Assembly: GCF_014852685.1 (NCBI RefSeq)
Contig: NZ_JACZDF010000004.1
Location: 124,001 to 188,000 of the forward strand
Source: Flavimobilis rhizosphaerae
GTDB lineage: Bacteria; Actinomycetota; Actinomycetes; Actinomycetales; Cellulomonadaceae
Direction: 5' to 3'
Length of the DNA: 64,000 nt
Positions 36,190 to 44,998 of the stretch are shown piece after piece (the first letter of the stretch is position 1; every line of letters begins with the position of its first letter). A program made the position numbers and the translations under genes. The notes beneath the pieces are model-generated. The model searched no databases. It was not told the origin of the DNA and was given only the letters and a program-made list of their open reading frames with translations.

Positions 36190-38099
36190 CGGGCGTCTCC
36201 TTCGCGTGGTGGTGCCGCGGGGTCGGTCGTGGTCGGCGCGGCGAGCGCGCCGTCGAGCAGGGTGCGCAGCGCCCCGTCGAGCAGACGTGACTCCCCGTCG
36301 TTGAGGGGGCGCCCCGACGCGAGCAGGCTCGTGACGTAGAGCGCGTGGACGCCGGCGTCGCGTACGGGGCCGGGGGCGCCCGCGAGCAGCGCCCGGACGG
36401 TCGTGTTGTCGTCGTTGAGGACGAGGCGCCGAGGCTTCGCCGGCGCCGTAAGCCCCGCGACGATTCCGCCCCAGAGGTCGTCGGCGGCCGCGACCGTCGC
36501 CGCGGCCGCGCGGGCATGGTCGCCCTCGGCGTCGCGCAGCAGCAGGGCGGGCAGCGACGTGGGCTCGAAGCGACGCAGGACGACCTCGCAGTCGGCCGAG
36601 GTGAGCGCCGCGGTCGCGCCGGTGAGGGCCTCGGTGACCTCGAGCTCGCGCAGCGGCTCGACCTCCTCGAGCGTGTGCGCGACGTCGTCCGCCGTGACCC
36701 GCGCCAACCGCCAGGCGGGGAAGCGGGCTGCGACACGCGTGAGCAGGTCGTCGTCGTAGACGTAGCCACCGTTGACGAGGAGCAGGCCCTGCGCGGACGC
36801 GACGGGCGCGAGCCGGCGGAACTCCTCGAGGTCCGTCGTGAAGAGCAGCCGCTCGCCCGCGAGGCGTTCGGCCGCGTCCGCGAGCGTCGTCGGGCCGAGC
36901 GTCGACTCGAACGGCAGCACCTGCGTCGCCAGATCGAGCATCTCGTCGTCCTGGAGCGCGAGCGCACGCACCGCGAGGTGGTGCGTGCGCAGGAACGTCG
37001 TCGCGAGCGGCGAGGGCTCCGCGAGCGTCGCGAGCAGCCACGCGCGGACCTGCCTGCCGAGCGCGTCGCGCGTCGCGACGAGCACCTCGTCGTCGTAGAG
37101 CCCCTCGCGCGACGCGGTCGGACGCAGCGCGGCGACGTCGACGACGCACCGGACGAAGAACGCCCACGGCGGCAGGAGGTCCGGCACCGACGACGAGAGC
37201 AGCATGCGTCGCAGGTAGACGCGATGGTGCGCGGTGCTCGTCGGGGCGAGCGCACCGGGCAGCACGTAGGCGACGCCCGTGAGGCCCGCGAGCGGGAGGT
37301 CGAGATCGATCCGGGCGAGGGGCGTGAAGCCGAGCGTCCGCTCGGCGTAGGCGACGAGACCCTGCTCGCGCGCCGCCGGCGCGGTCGCCGACGGGGACCA
37401 GGGGAGTGCCGTCGCGCTCACCCGACGCTGCACGGGAGAACCGTCCTCGAGAGTGGTCGCGACGAGCACGGGAACGGGCAGCAGACCGCCGACGTCCTCG
37501 GCGAGCGCGACGACGGTCTCCGCGGCGAGCCAGTGCTCCATGTCGCGCCGAGGGTGCAGCCGGACGAGGCTGCCCCCGCCGGTCGGGACGTCGGGGTCGT
37601 CGGGCGAGATCTCACCGAGCTCGTAGCGCCCGTCCGCGTGCCCGAGCCACCGCACGGGCGCCGCGTCGGGCTGGCGTGCCGAACGGGAGACGAGCTCGAT
37701 CGTCTCCGCGACCATGAACGCCGAGAGCAGCCCGATGCCGAACTGACCGAGGAACTCCTCACGCCCGGCGCCGAGGTCGGCGTCACGCTTCGAGGACCGG
37801 CCGATCGTCGCGAGGAGCTCGACCGCCTCCGCGCCCGTGAGCCCGACGCCGTCGTCACGGACCTCGAGCGAACCGTCCGCGCAGGGGGTGAGAAGGATCC
37901 GGCCGCCACCCTCCGGGGCCGCCAGCCCCGGCAGCAGGCGGCGCGCCGTGAGCGCATCGACGCCGTTCTGGAGGAGCTCGCGCAGGTAGACGCGCGGGCT
38001 CGAGTAGAGATGACGGGCGAGCAGGTCGACGACGCCGTGGAGGTCGACCTGGAACGCGGCCCGCGAGTCCGGTGAGCCCTCGCGGGCCGCAGAGGTCAC
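36186..38099 (-). CDS. Divergent HSP90/HtpG-like ATPase chaperone
   Basis: A 637-residue protein with all three HSP90 parts. N-terminal GHKL ATPase: LYSSPRVYLRELLQNGVDA with the catalytic glutamate E41 and N45, DDGVG (82-86), the lid IGRSSKRD, and GQFGIGLLSAFMV (119-130). Middle domain: RVYLRRMLLS and VRCVVDV, with ASREGL in place of the usual NVSREML. C-terminal dimerisation domain: LVLNDDNTTVRAL and the final DGALRTLL helix. It is clearly diverged from housekeeping HtpG. GTG 38099 overlaps the upstream YbjN stop; the TPR gene overlaps its own stop. Confidence 0.9.
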   Translation of the reverse strand: MTSAAREGSPDSRAAFQVDLHGVVDLLARHLYSSPRVYLRELLQNGVDALTARRLLPGLAAPEGGGRILLTPCADGSLEVRDDGVGLTGAEAVELLATIGRSSKRDADLGAGREEFLGQFGIGLLSAFMVAETIELVSRSARQPDAAPVRWLGHADGRYELGEISPDDPDVPTGGGSLVRLHPRRDMEHWLAAETVVALAEDVGGLLPVPVLVATTLEDGSPVQRRVSATALPWSPSATAPAAREQGLVAYAERTLGFTPLARIDLDLPLAGLTGVAYVLPGALAPTSTAHHRVYLRRMLLSSSVPDLLPPWAFFVRCVVDVAALRPTASREGLYDDEVLVATRDALGRQVRAWLLATLAEPSPLATTFLRTHHLAVRALALQDDEMLDLATQVLPFESTLGPTTLADAAERLAGERLLFTTDLEEFRRLAPVASAQGLLLVNGGYVYDDDLLTRVAARFPAWRLARVTADDVAHTLEEVEPLRELEVTEALTGATAALTSADCEVVLRRFEPTSLPALLLRDAEGDHARAAAATVAAADDLWGGIVAGLTAPAKPRRLVLNDDNTTVRALLAGAPGPVRDAGVHALYVTSLLASGRPLNDGESRLLDGALRTLLDGALAAPTTTDPAAPPREGDAR

Positions 38100-38575
38100 G
38101 CGGACGCGTCCTCGGTCTGCGGCGCCCACTCGGGGTGCGCCTCGCTCAGGTGGTCGAAGAACTGGATGCCCGTGAAGATCCCGCACTTGAGGAGCTGGTC
38201 GAGCTGGTCGTCCGCGACCCCGTGCTCGAGGTCCGTCGAGACCTCCGAGTAGATGCCCGTCTCGGAGTCGTCGGGACGCGAGTAGACCTTCGGCCAGATG
38301 CGGTCCCGGTTGAACTCGTCGAGGAACGGCAGGACCGCTGTCTGCTCCGAGAGCGGCACCGTGCCCGCGTAGCGGCCGCGGATCTGGAGGATCTCGTCCT
38401 GCTGTCCCATGAGGAAGAAGTAGAAGAGGTGGCTGTCCCAGATCCCGTAGACGTCGCCGTCGTCGTCCGTGCCGACTCGCCACTCCGCCGCCTCGAGCAG
38501 CTCCTTGATGCGCTCGCGCGTCACCGGTGCGTTCGTCCGGACAGGCTCAGCGCCCGGCTTGGTGAAGAATCCCAT
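38096..38575 (-). CDS. YbjN domain protein (first gene of the HSP90 operon)
   Basis: A 159-residue protein with one YbjN domain (EILQIRGRYAG, NRDRIWPKVYSR, STDLEHGVADDQLDQLLKCG). ATG 38575 has AGGGGA nine bases upstream and starts MGFFTKPGAEP; the open frame continues upstream only as antisense to miaA. Its stop overlaps the HSP90 start by four bases. It is the first cistron of ybjN-hsp90-tpr, read divergently from miaA. Confidence 0.88.
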   Translation of the reverse strand: MGFFTKPGAEPVRTNAPVTRERIKELLEAAEWRVGTDDDGDVYGIWDSHLFYFFLMGQQDEILQIRGRYAGTVPLSEQTAVLPFLDEFNRDRIWPKVYSRPDDSETGIYSEVSTDLEHGVADDQLDQLLKCGIFTGIQFFDHLSEAHPEWAPQTEDASA

Positions 38576-38624
38576 GTCGTCCCCTTGCTCGTCGTGCGCA
38601 GGGCTCACCTGCGTCGTCGACACA

Positions 38625-38630
38625 CTATCG
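38625..38630 (-). promoter_or_regulatory. Putative -10 of the YbjN-HSP90-TPR operon
   Basis: GATAGT on the reverse strand within the 91-base gap to miaA, giving a leader of about 40 bases. The miaA -10 (TAGCAT, 38653-38658, plus strand) lies close by, so the two promoters are back to back. Confidence 0.4.
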
Positions 38631-38666
38631 GTGTCCTCCGACACCGGCGCGATAGCATTCCGGCTC

Positions 38667-39632
38667 GTGAGCACCCAGCGCGTCATCGCCGTCGTCGGCC
38701 CCACGGCGACCGGCAAGTCCGACCTCGGGGTCGCGCTCGCGCTCGCTCTCGGCGACGCGGAGATTGTCAACGCCGACGCCTACCAGCTCTACCGCGGCAT
38801 GGACGTCGGCACGGCCAAGGTCACGCCCGCGGAACGCCGCGGCGTCCCGCACCACCAGCTCGACGTCCTCGATCCGAGCGAGGACGCGTCTGTCGCCGTC
38901 TACCAGCGGGAGGCGCGCGCGGACCTCGCGGCTCTCGACGAGCGCGGCCGACGCGCCGTCGTCGTCGGCGGCTCGGGCCTCTACGTCCGCGCGCTGCTCG
39001 ACCGCATGGACTTCCCGCCGACCGACCCTGCGGTGCGCGCCCGCCTCGAGGAACGGGCTGAGCACGAGGGCACGCGTTCCCTCCACGACGAGCTCACGGC
39101 GCTCGACCCGGTGGCGGCCGCGGGCATCCTCCCGGGCAACACCAAGCGCATCGTCCGCGCGCTCGAGGTCATCGAGCTCACCGGCGGCCTCTTCAGCTCG
39201 CACCTGCCCGTCGCCGAGCATGTCCGTCCCGCCGTGCAGATCGGCCTCGACTCCCCGCGCGAGGAGCTCGACGCGCGCGTCGCCGCACGGGTCGACCGCA
39301 TGTGGGACCGCGGGCTGCTCGACGAGGTGCGCGCGCTCGACGCCGCGGGCATGGGCCGCACCGCACGGCGCGCCGTCGGCTACGCCGAGGCGCTCGAGCA
39401 CCTCGCCGGGCGCCTCACCGCGGCGGAGGCCCGGGACGCGACGACGGCCGCGACCAGGCGTCTCACGCGCAAGCAGATGGGATGGTTCGGCCGCGACGCC
39501 CGCACCGTGTGGCTTCCCGCGACCGCCCCCGACCTGCTCGAGCGTGCGCTCGACGTCGTCGCCCGCGCCGACGCCGGAACGCTGGACGTCCCCGCCACAG
39601 GCGAACCGACGCGCCGTAGCCTGGGTTCATGA
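38667..39632 (+). CDS. miaA: tRNA dimethylallyltransferase
   Basis: A 321-residue enzyme that adds dimethylallyl to A37 of tRNAs, supplying the substrate for MiaB. P-loop GPTATGKS at 11-18, NADAYQLYRGMDVGTAK, GGSGLYVRAL and NTKRIVRALEV are all present. GTG 38667 lies eight bases after TAGCAT (38653-38658); the frame further upstream is antisense to the YbjN gene. The stop overlaps the dapF start by four bases. Confidence 0.96.
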   Translation: MSTQRVIAVVGPTATGKSDLGVALALALGDAEIVNADAYQLYRGMDVGTAKVTPAERRGVPHHQLDVLDPSEDASVAVYQREARADLAALDERGRRAVVVGGSGLYVRALLDRMDFPPTDPAVRARLEERAEHEGTRSLHDELTALDPVAAAGILPGNTKRIVRALEVIELTGGLFSSHLPVAEHVRPAVQIGLDSPREELDARVAARVDRMWDRGLLDEVRALDAAGMGRTARRAVGYAEALEHLAGRLTAAEARDATTAATRRLTRKQMGWFGRDARTVWLPATAPDLLERALDVVARADAGTLDVPATGEPTRRSLGS

Positions 39633-40555
39633 CCGTCCGCGCCACGCTCGCCGTCACCAAGGGTCACGGCACGCAGAACGACTTCGTCCTCCTCGACGAC
39701 CGCGACGGCGTGCTCGACCTCGACCCGGGCCTCGTCCGGGCGCTCGCGGACCGTCGCGCGGGCGTCGGCGGCGACGGGGTCATCCGCGTCGTGCGCTCGG
39801 CCGATCTCCCCGAGGGTGCCGCTGCCCTCGAGGCCGACCCCGCCGCCGAGTGGTTCATGGACTACCGCAACGCCGACGGCTCGGTCGCGCAGATGTGCGG
39901 CAACGGCGTCCGGGTCTTCGTGCGCTTCCTCGAGCAGCTCGGCCTCGCGGACCTCGGCGGTGGCGCAAGCCTCGCGATCGGCACGCGTGCGGGCGTCCGC
40001 CACGTCACCCGCGTGCCCGAGGGATACGCGGTCGACATGGGCGTGTGGCACCTGCCCGGCGGCGAGGCCGCGCGCGCGGCAGGTCACGACGCGTTCGTGA
40101 GCGTCGCGGGGCTTGCAGGAGAGCGCCCCGCGCTGAGCGTCGACATGGGCAACCCGCACACGGTCGTCGCGCTCGCGTCGCTCGACGAGCTCGACGCGCT
40201 CGACCTCACGCGTGCCCCCCTCGTCATGCCCACGCCTCCCGAGGGCACCAACGTCGAGCTCGTCGTGCCGCTCGGCGAGGAGACGACGCCGGACGGCGTC
40301 GTCGGGCACGTCCGCATGCGCGTGCACGAGCGCGGCGTCGGCGAGACGCGCTCGTGCGGGACGGGAGCGTGCGCGGCCGCGCTCGCGGTCGCGACGTGGG
40401 CGGGGCCGGGTGCCCCGCGCACGTGGCGTGTCGACGTGCCGGGCGGCACCGTCACGGTGACGATGCTCGACGGCGACCGGGTCGAGCTGGCCGGGCCGGC
40501 CGAGCTCGTGGCGCACGGCGAGGTCGACGTCGCGGCGCTGCTGCGCGGTCTGTAG
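39629..40555 (+). CDS. dapF: Diaminopimelate epimerase
   Basis: A 308-residue cofactor-free epimerase converting LL- to meso-diaminopimelate. The two catalytic cysteines are C90 in MCGNGVRVF and about C242 in RSCGTGACAAA; HGTQNDF at the N-terminus is the substrate site. Coupled to miaA by ATGA, a standard actinobacterial pair. Confidence 0.97.
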   Translation: MTVRATLAVTKGHGTQNDFVLLDDRDGVLDLDPGLVRALADRRAGVGGDGVIRVVRSADLPEGAAALEADPAAEWFMDYRNADGSVAQMCGNGVRVFVRFLEQLGLADLGGGASLAIGTRAGVRHVTRVPEGYAVDMGVWHLPGGEAARAAGHDAFVSVAGLAGERPALSVDMGNPHTVVALASLDELDALDLTRAPLVMPTPPEGTNVELVVPLGEETTPDGVVGHVRMRVHERGVGETRSCGTGACAAALAVATWAGPGAPRTWRVDVPGGTVTVTMLDGDRVELAGPAELVAHGEVDVAALLRGL

Positions 40556-40596
40556 CGGGACGCGCCCAGGGGCCGACGGCAGGTCGGGCCCGGGCC

Positions 40597-41205
40597 TCAG
40601 GCAGCGGGACCCGGAACGCGAAGGACCCGGAACCCCTTTGCTGACGCGAGCTTCGCGGTGCCCGGCGCGACCTCACGGTCGATCCACGCCGCGAGCGAGT
40701 CCGCACCGAGGTTGCGCTGGACGACGAGGAGCGCTTCCGCACCCGGAGCGACGCGCGGCAGCCACGTGCGGAGCATGCCGTGGAGCGCGTCCTTGCCGAT
40801 GCGGATCGGCGGGTTCGACCACAGCGCGGCGAACCGTACGTCGGCGGGGACGTCCTCGGGCCGCACGGCCTCGACGTTCGTGAGGCCAAGCCGTGCCGCG
40901 TTGCGGCGCACGAGGTCGAGCGCGCGCTCGTTGACGTCGACCGCCCACACGCGGGCGCCCGGCGCCTCGAGCGCCATCGTCAGCGCGACGGGACCCCAGC
41001 CGCAGCCGAGGTCGAGCAGGTCGCCCGTCGCCGGCGGCTCGGGAACAGTCCGCAGGAGCACTCGCGTGCCGAGGTCGACGTGCCCGGGGGAGAAGACACC
41101 TGCGGCGGTCTCGACCTCGAGCTCGCGGCCAGCGAGCGTCACGGTGACGTGACGGCGCTCGTCGGCCGAGGCGGGTGAGGCGGTGAAGTAGTGGTCCTCG
41201 TTCAC
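40597..41205 (-). CDS. Class I SAM methyltransferase (MTS/RsmC-like)
   Basis: A 202-residue methyltransferase with motif I LLDLGCGWGPVAL and the catalytic NPP loop (SNPPIRIGK), typical of enzymes that methylate the exocyclic amine of guanine in RNA, and it begins with the HYFTASPAS segment seen in RsmC-type proteins. The exact target is not known. GTG 41205 is six bases after TAGGCT (reverse strand, 41212-41217), so leaderless. Divergent from hflX. Confidence 0.9.
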   Translation of the reverse strand: MNEDHYFTASPASADERRHVTVTLAGRELEVETAAGVFSPGHVDLGTRVLLRTVPEPPATGDLLDLGCGWGPVALTMALEAPGARVWAVDVNERALDLVRRNAARLGLTNVEAVRPEDVPADVRFAALWSNPPIRIGKDALHGMLRTWLPRVAPGAEALLVVQRNLGADSLAAWIDREVAPGTAKLASAKGFRVLRVPGPAA

Positions 41206-41353
41206 CCCGCGAGCCTAGTGCGTCGGACGGCACGGGCAGGCGCCGCACACGTGTGCGGTCCGTGCGCCCGGTCACGCCGCGCGCGAAATCGTTGGTGCCC
41301 GGGCCCGTCGGCGTGACACGCTGGACGTGCACCGCCCCGACGGAAGGACCTCC

Positions 41354-42859
41354 ATGACGCATCCCACCCCCGAGCCCTCGCGCACCGAGCGCGACATCGC
41401 CGACGACGTCGTCGCGCGCGTGCTGGCCCGGGCGGGGACCGCCGTCGACGAGGGCAGCACGATCCACACGTCAGCGGACGGCGAGCAGCTCGACCTCGTC
41501 GAGCGCGCCGCGCTGCGCCGCGTCGTCGGGCTCTCGACCGAGCTTGAGGACGTGACCGAGGTCGAATACCGCCAGCTCCGGCTCGAGAAGGTCGTCCTCG
41601 TCGGCCTCTGGTACGGCAGGTCCTCGCTCGACGCTGAGATCTCGCTGCGCGAGCTCGCCGCGCTCGCCGAGACCGCGGGCTCCGAGGTGCTCGACGGGCT
41701 GCTCCAGCGCCGTCAGACGCCCGACCCCGCGACGTACCTCGGCAAGGGTAAGTCTGCGCAGCTCGCGGAGATCGTCGCCGCGGTCGGAGCGGACACGGTC
41801 ATCATCGACGGCGAGCTCGCGCCCTCGCAGCGCCGCGCTCTCGAGGACGTCGTCAAGGTCAAGGTCATCGACCGGACCGCGCTCATCCTCGACATCTTCG
41901 CGCAGCACGCGAAGTCGCGGGAGGGTAAGGCTCAGGTCGAGCTCGCGCAGCTCGAGTACCTCCTGCCGCGACTGCGCGGCTGGGGCGAGTCGATGTCTCG
42001 TCAGGCCGGAGGTCAGGTCGGCGGCGCGGGCGCAGGCATGGGCTCGCGCGGACCGGGCGAGACGAAGATCGAGCTCGACCGGCGACGCATCCGTGACCGC
42101 ATGGCGAAGCTCCGCCGCGAGATCGCCGCGATGGCCCCGGGGCGCGAGGCCAAGCGGGCCTCGCGGAAGAAGGGCAAGGTCCCGGCGGTCGCGATCGCGG
42201 GATACACGAACGCCGGCAAGTCGTCGCTGCTCAACGCGATCACGGGCGCAGGCGTGCTCGTCGAGAACGCGCTCTTCGCGACGCTCGACCCGACGGTGCG
42301 GCGCACGCAGACGGCCGACGGCCGCGTCTACACGCTCGCGGACACGGTCGGCTTCGTGAGGTCCCTGCCGCACCAGCTCGTCGAGGCGTTCCGCTCGACG
42401 CTCGAGGAGGTCGCTGACGCGGACCTCCTCCTCCACGTCGTCGACGCGTCCCACCCGGATCCCGAGGGTCAGATCGCTGCGGTGCGTGAGGTGCTCGCCG
42501 ACATCCCTGGGGCGCTCGACGTGCCCGAGGTCATCGTCCTCAACAAGGCCGACGTCGCGGACCCGGACGTCGTCGCACGAGTGCGCGGTCGGGAACGACG
42601 GACGCTCGTCGTCTCGGCACACACGGGCCACGGAATCCCCGAGCTCCTCGCGTACATCGCCGCGGCGCTGCCGCGACCCGACCGCGACATCGACCTCACG
42701 GTGCCGTACACGCGAGGCGACCTCGTCCACCGGATGCACCACGAGGGTGAGATCGACCTCGAGGAGCACACACCCACGGGTACGCGCCTTCGTGGACGTG
42801 CAGGAGAAGCGCTCGCGACCGAGCTCGAGGCCGCTGCGGTCGCCCACAGCACGTCCTGA
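41354..42859 (+). CDS. hflX: GTPase HflX
   Basis: A 501-residue ribosome-associated GTPase that splits or rescues stalled ribosomes. The N-terminal HflX domain has GLWYGRS and LGKGK, a glycine-rich linker (QAGGQVGGAGAGMGSRGPGE, about 215-235) follows, then the G domain with G1 GYTNAGKS at about 283, G3 DTVGF, G4 NKAD. GGAAGGA precedes ATG 41354. It is one of few genes here with a clear ribosome site and longer leader. Confidence 0.96.
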   Translation: MTHPTPEPSRTERDIADDVVARVLARAGTAVDEGSTIHTSADGEQLDLVERAALRRVVGLSTELEDVTEVEYRQLRLEKVVLVGLWYGRSSLDAEISLRELAALAETAGSEVLDGLLQRRQTPDPATYLGKGKSAQLAEIVAAVGADTVIIDGELAPSQRRALEDVVKVKVIDRTALILDIFAQHAKSREGKAQVELAQLEYLLPRLRGWGESMSRQAGGQVGGAGAGMGSRGPGETKIELDRRRIRDRMAKLRREIAAMAPGREAKRASRKKGKVPAVAIAGYTNAGKSSLLNAITGAGVLVENALFATLDPTVRRTQTADGRVYTLADTVGFVRSLPHQLVEAFRSTLEEVADADLLLHVVDASHPDPEGQIAAVREVLADIPGALDVPEVIVLNKADVADPDVVARVRGRERRTLVVSAHTGHGIPELLAYIAAALPRPDRDIDLTVPYTRGDLVHRMHHEGEIDLEEHTPTGTRLRGRAGEALATELEAAAVAHSTS

Positions 42860-42899
42860 GGGAAGCCCGCGGCCACGCGGTCGTGCGTAGGATGACGCG

Positions 42900-44942
42900 G
42901 TGACCCCGACGCCCGACGACCCCGAGACCGACGTCGCCCGGGAGGTCGGACCGCTTCTCGAGGTCGCGGTCGCAGCCCTCGGCGGAAGCCCCCGCGAGGG
43001 GCAGCGCACCATGGCGGAGCGTGTCGCGACGTCGTTCGCGACCGGCGAGCACCTGCTCGTCCAGGCGGGCACCGGCACAGGAAAGTCCCTCGGCTACCTC
43101 GTCCCGGCGGTGCACCACGCGGTGACGGCCGGCGAGCGGGTCGTCGTCTCGACCGCGACGCTCGCGCTCCAGCGGCAGGTGCTCACACGCGACCTGCCGC
43201 TCGTCGCGGACGCGCTCACGGACCATCTGCCGCGCGCGCCCCGGATCGCGCTCCTCAAGGGCTGGCAGAACTACCTGTGCCTCCACAAGGTTGCGGGCGG
43301 CTACCCGGAGGAGCCGGGGACGGCGCTCTTCGACCTGCCCGACGCCGCCTCGACGCCCGACCCGCTCGACGACGACGGCCCGCGCGACGAGAGCGCCGTC
43401 AAGCGCCTCGGACGCGAGGTCGTCCGGCTGCGCGAGTGGTCCGAGCAGACGACGACGGGCGACCGTGACGACCTCGTGCCGGGCGTGAGCGCCCGCGCGT
43501 GGCGGCAGGTGTCGGTGACGAAGATGGAGTGTCTCGGCAACCGTTGCCCCCTCGTCGAGGAGTGCTTCCCGGAGCGGGCGCGCGCGCACGCACGCGAGGC
43601 CGACGTCGTCGTCACCAACCATGCGATGCTCGGCATCGCGGCCTCGGGCTCGCCGGGCGTGCTGCCCGAGCACTCGGCGCTCGTCGTCGACGAGGCGCAC
43701 GAGCTCACGGACCGCATCACGAGCCAGGCGACGCTCGAGCTCTCGACGATGTCGATTGACCAGGCTGCGCGGCTCGCGCGGCGCCAGGGCATCGCGACGG
43801 CCGCGCTCGACCGTGCGGCCGCTGATCTCGGCGCGCTCCTCATGGACCTCCCCGAGGGGCGCTTCCCGCACGGGCTGCCGGAGGGCGTGCAGGCAGCGGT
43901 CGGCGCGGTGCGCGACGAGGCGCGCGAGCTGCTCACCGCGCTCAAGCCCGAGCCGAAGTCCGACGCGGACGGGGCGCTCAAGGTTGCACAGGCGGGGGTG
44001 CTCATCCTCTTCGAGACCGCGGAGCGCATGGCGGCGGACCCGTCGGGGCACGACGTCCTGTGGTGCTCGCGAGGCTCGTGGGAGGCGGGCGGGGCGACGC
44101 GCCTGCACGTCGCCCCCATGAGCGTCTCGGGGCTCGTCCGGACGTCGCTCCTCGCGGAACGTACGGGGGTGTTCACGTCGGCGACGCTGAGCCTCGGCGG
44201 CTCGTTCGAGCACGTCGCGCGTTCGCTCGGGCTCGAGACGCCCGACGGCGACGGGCCGGCCACGCCGTGGGACGGCATCGACGTCGGCACGCCGTTCGAC
44301 TACGCGAAGCAGGGCATCCTCTACGTCGCGCGTCACCTGCCCGCGCCAGGGCGCGAGCCCGCGACGGAGGCGCAGCTCGACACGATCGCGGAGCTCGTCG
44401 AGGCTGCAGGCGGCCGGACGCTCGGGCTCTTCTCGTCACGACGCGCGGCGGAGACGGTCGCCGCCGCGATGCGGGAGCGGCTCGACGTCCCGGTGCTGTG
44501 CCAGGGCGACGACGTCTTGCCGACGCTCGTGCGGCAGTTCGCCGAGGACGAGGCGACGTGCCTCTTCGGCACGCTCTCGCTCTGGCAGGGTGTCGACGTG
44601 CCGGGTCGGTCGTGCAGCCTCGTCCTCATCGATCGCATTCCCTTCCCGCGGCCTGACGATCCCGTGCGCTCGGCGCGCACGGAGGCGGTCGCGGCGGCGG
44701 GCGGCAACGGGTTCATGTCGGTGTCGGCGACGCATGCCGCGCTCCTCCTCGCCCAGGGCGCGGGACGTCTCGTGAGGACGTCGACGGACCGCGGCGTCGT
44801 CGCGGTGCTCGACTCGCGGCTCGCGACCGCACGGTACGGGAGCTTCCTCACGCGCTCGATGCCTCCGCTGTGGCCGACGACGGATCGCGCGGTCGTCCTT
44901 GCTGCGCTGAGACGGCTCACGGCCGACGCCTCCGATGACTAG
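42900..44942 (+). CDS. dinG: DinG-family ATP-dependent DNA helicase
   Basis: A 680-residue XPD/DinG helicase. Walker A AGTGTGKS at about 55-62, DEAH at about 264-267, and four cysteines between them for an iron-sulphur cluster: one near residue 127 (CLHK) and three in CLGNRCPLVEEC (about 211-222). Motif VI is GAGRLVR. These enzymes unwind D-loops and RNA:DNA hybrids. Despite the name no SOS box is seen before it. GTG 42900 is six bases after TAGGAT (42888-42893). Confidence 0.93.
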   Translation: MTPTPDDPETDVAREVGPLLEVAVAALGGSPREGQRTMAERVATSFATGEHLLVQAGTGTGKSLGYLVPAVHHAVTAGERVVVSTATLALQRQVLTRDLPLVADALTDHLPRAPRIALLKGWQNYLCLHKVAGGYPEEPGTALFDLPDAASTPDPLDDDGPRDESAVKRLGREVVRLREWSEQTTTGDRDDLVPGVSARAWRQVSVTKMECLGNRCPLVEECFPERARAHAREADVVVTNHAMLGIAASGSPGVLPEHSALVVDEAHELTDRITSQATLELSTMSIDQAARLARRQGIATAALDRAAADLGALLMDLPEGRFPHGLPEGVQAAVGAVRDEARELLTALKPEPKSDADGALKVAQAGVLILFETAERMAADPSGHDVLWCSRGSWEAGGATRLHVAPMSVSGLVRTSLLAERTGVFTSATLSLGGSFEHVARSLGLETPDGDGPATPWDGIDVGTPFDYAKQGILYVARHLPAPGREPATEAQLDTIAELVEAAGGRTLGLFSSRRAAETVAAAMRERLDVPVLCQGDDVLPTLVRQFAEDEATCLFGTLSLWQGVDVPGRSCSLVLIDRIPFPRPDDPVRSARTEAVAAAGGNGFMSVSATHAALLLAQGAGRLVRTSTDRGVVAVLDSRLATARYGSFLTRSMPPLWPTTDRAVVLAALRRLTADASDD

Positions 44943-44998
44943 GCTGGCTTGGACACGCAGGTCGCTCGCGCGGCCGGCCGCTCAACCCTGGAGGAACG

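Noticed and set aside
42888-42900. SOS control of dinG, suggested by its name
   Set aside because: No GAAC-N4-GTTC site was found before dinG; a leaderless -10 stands directly at its start.
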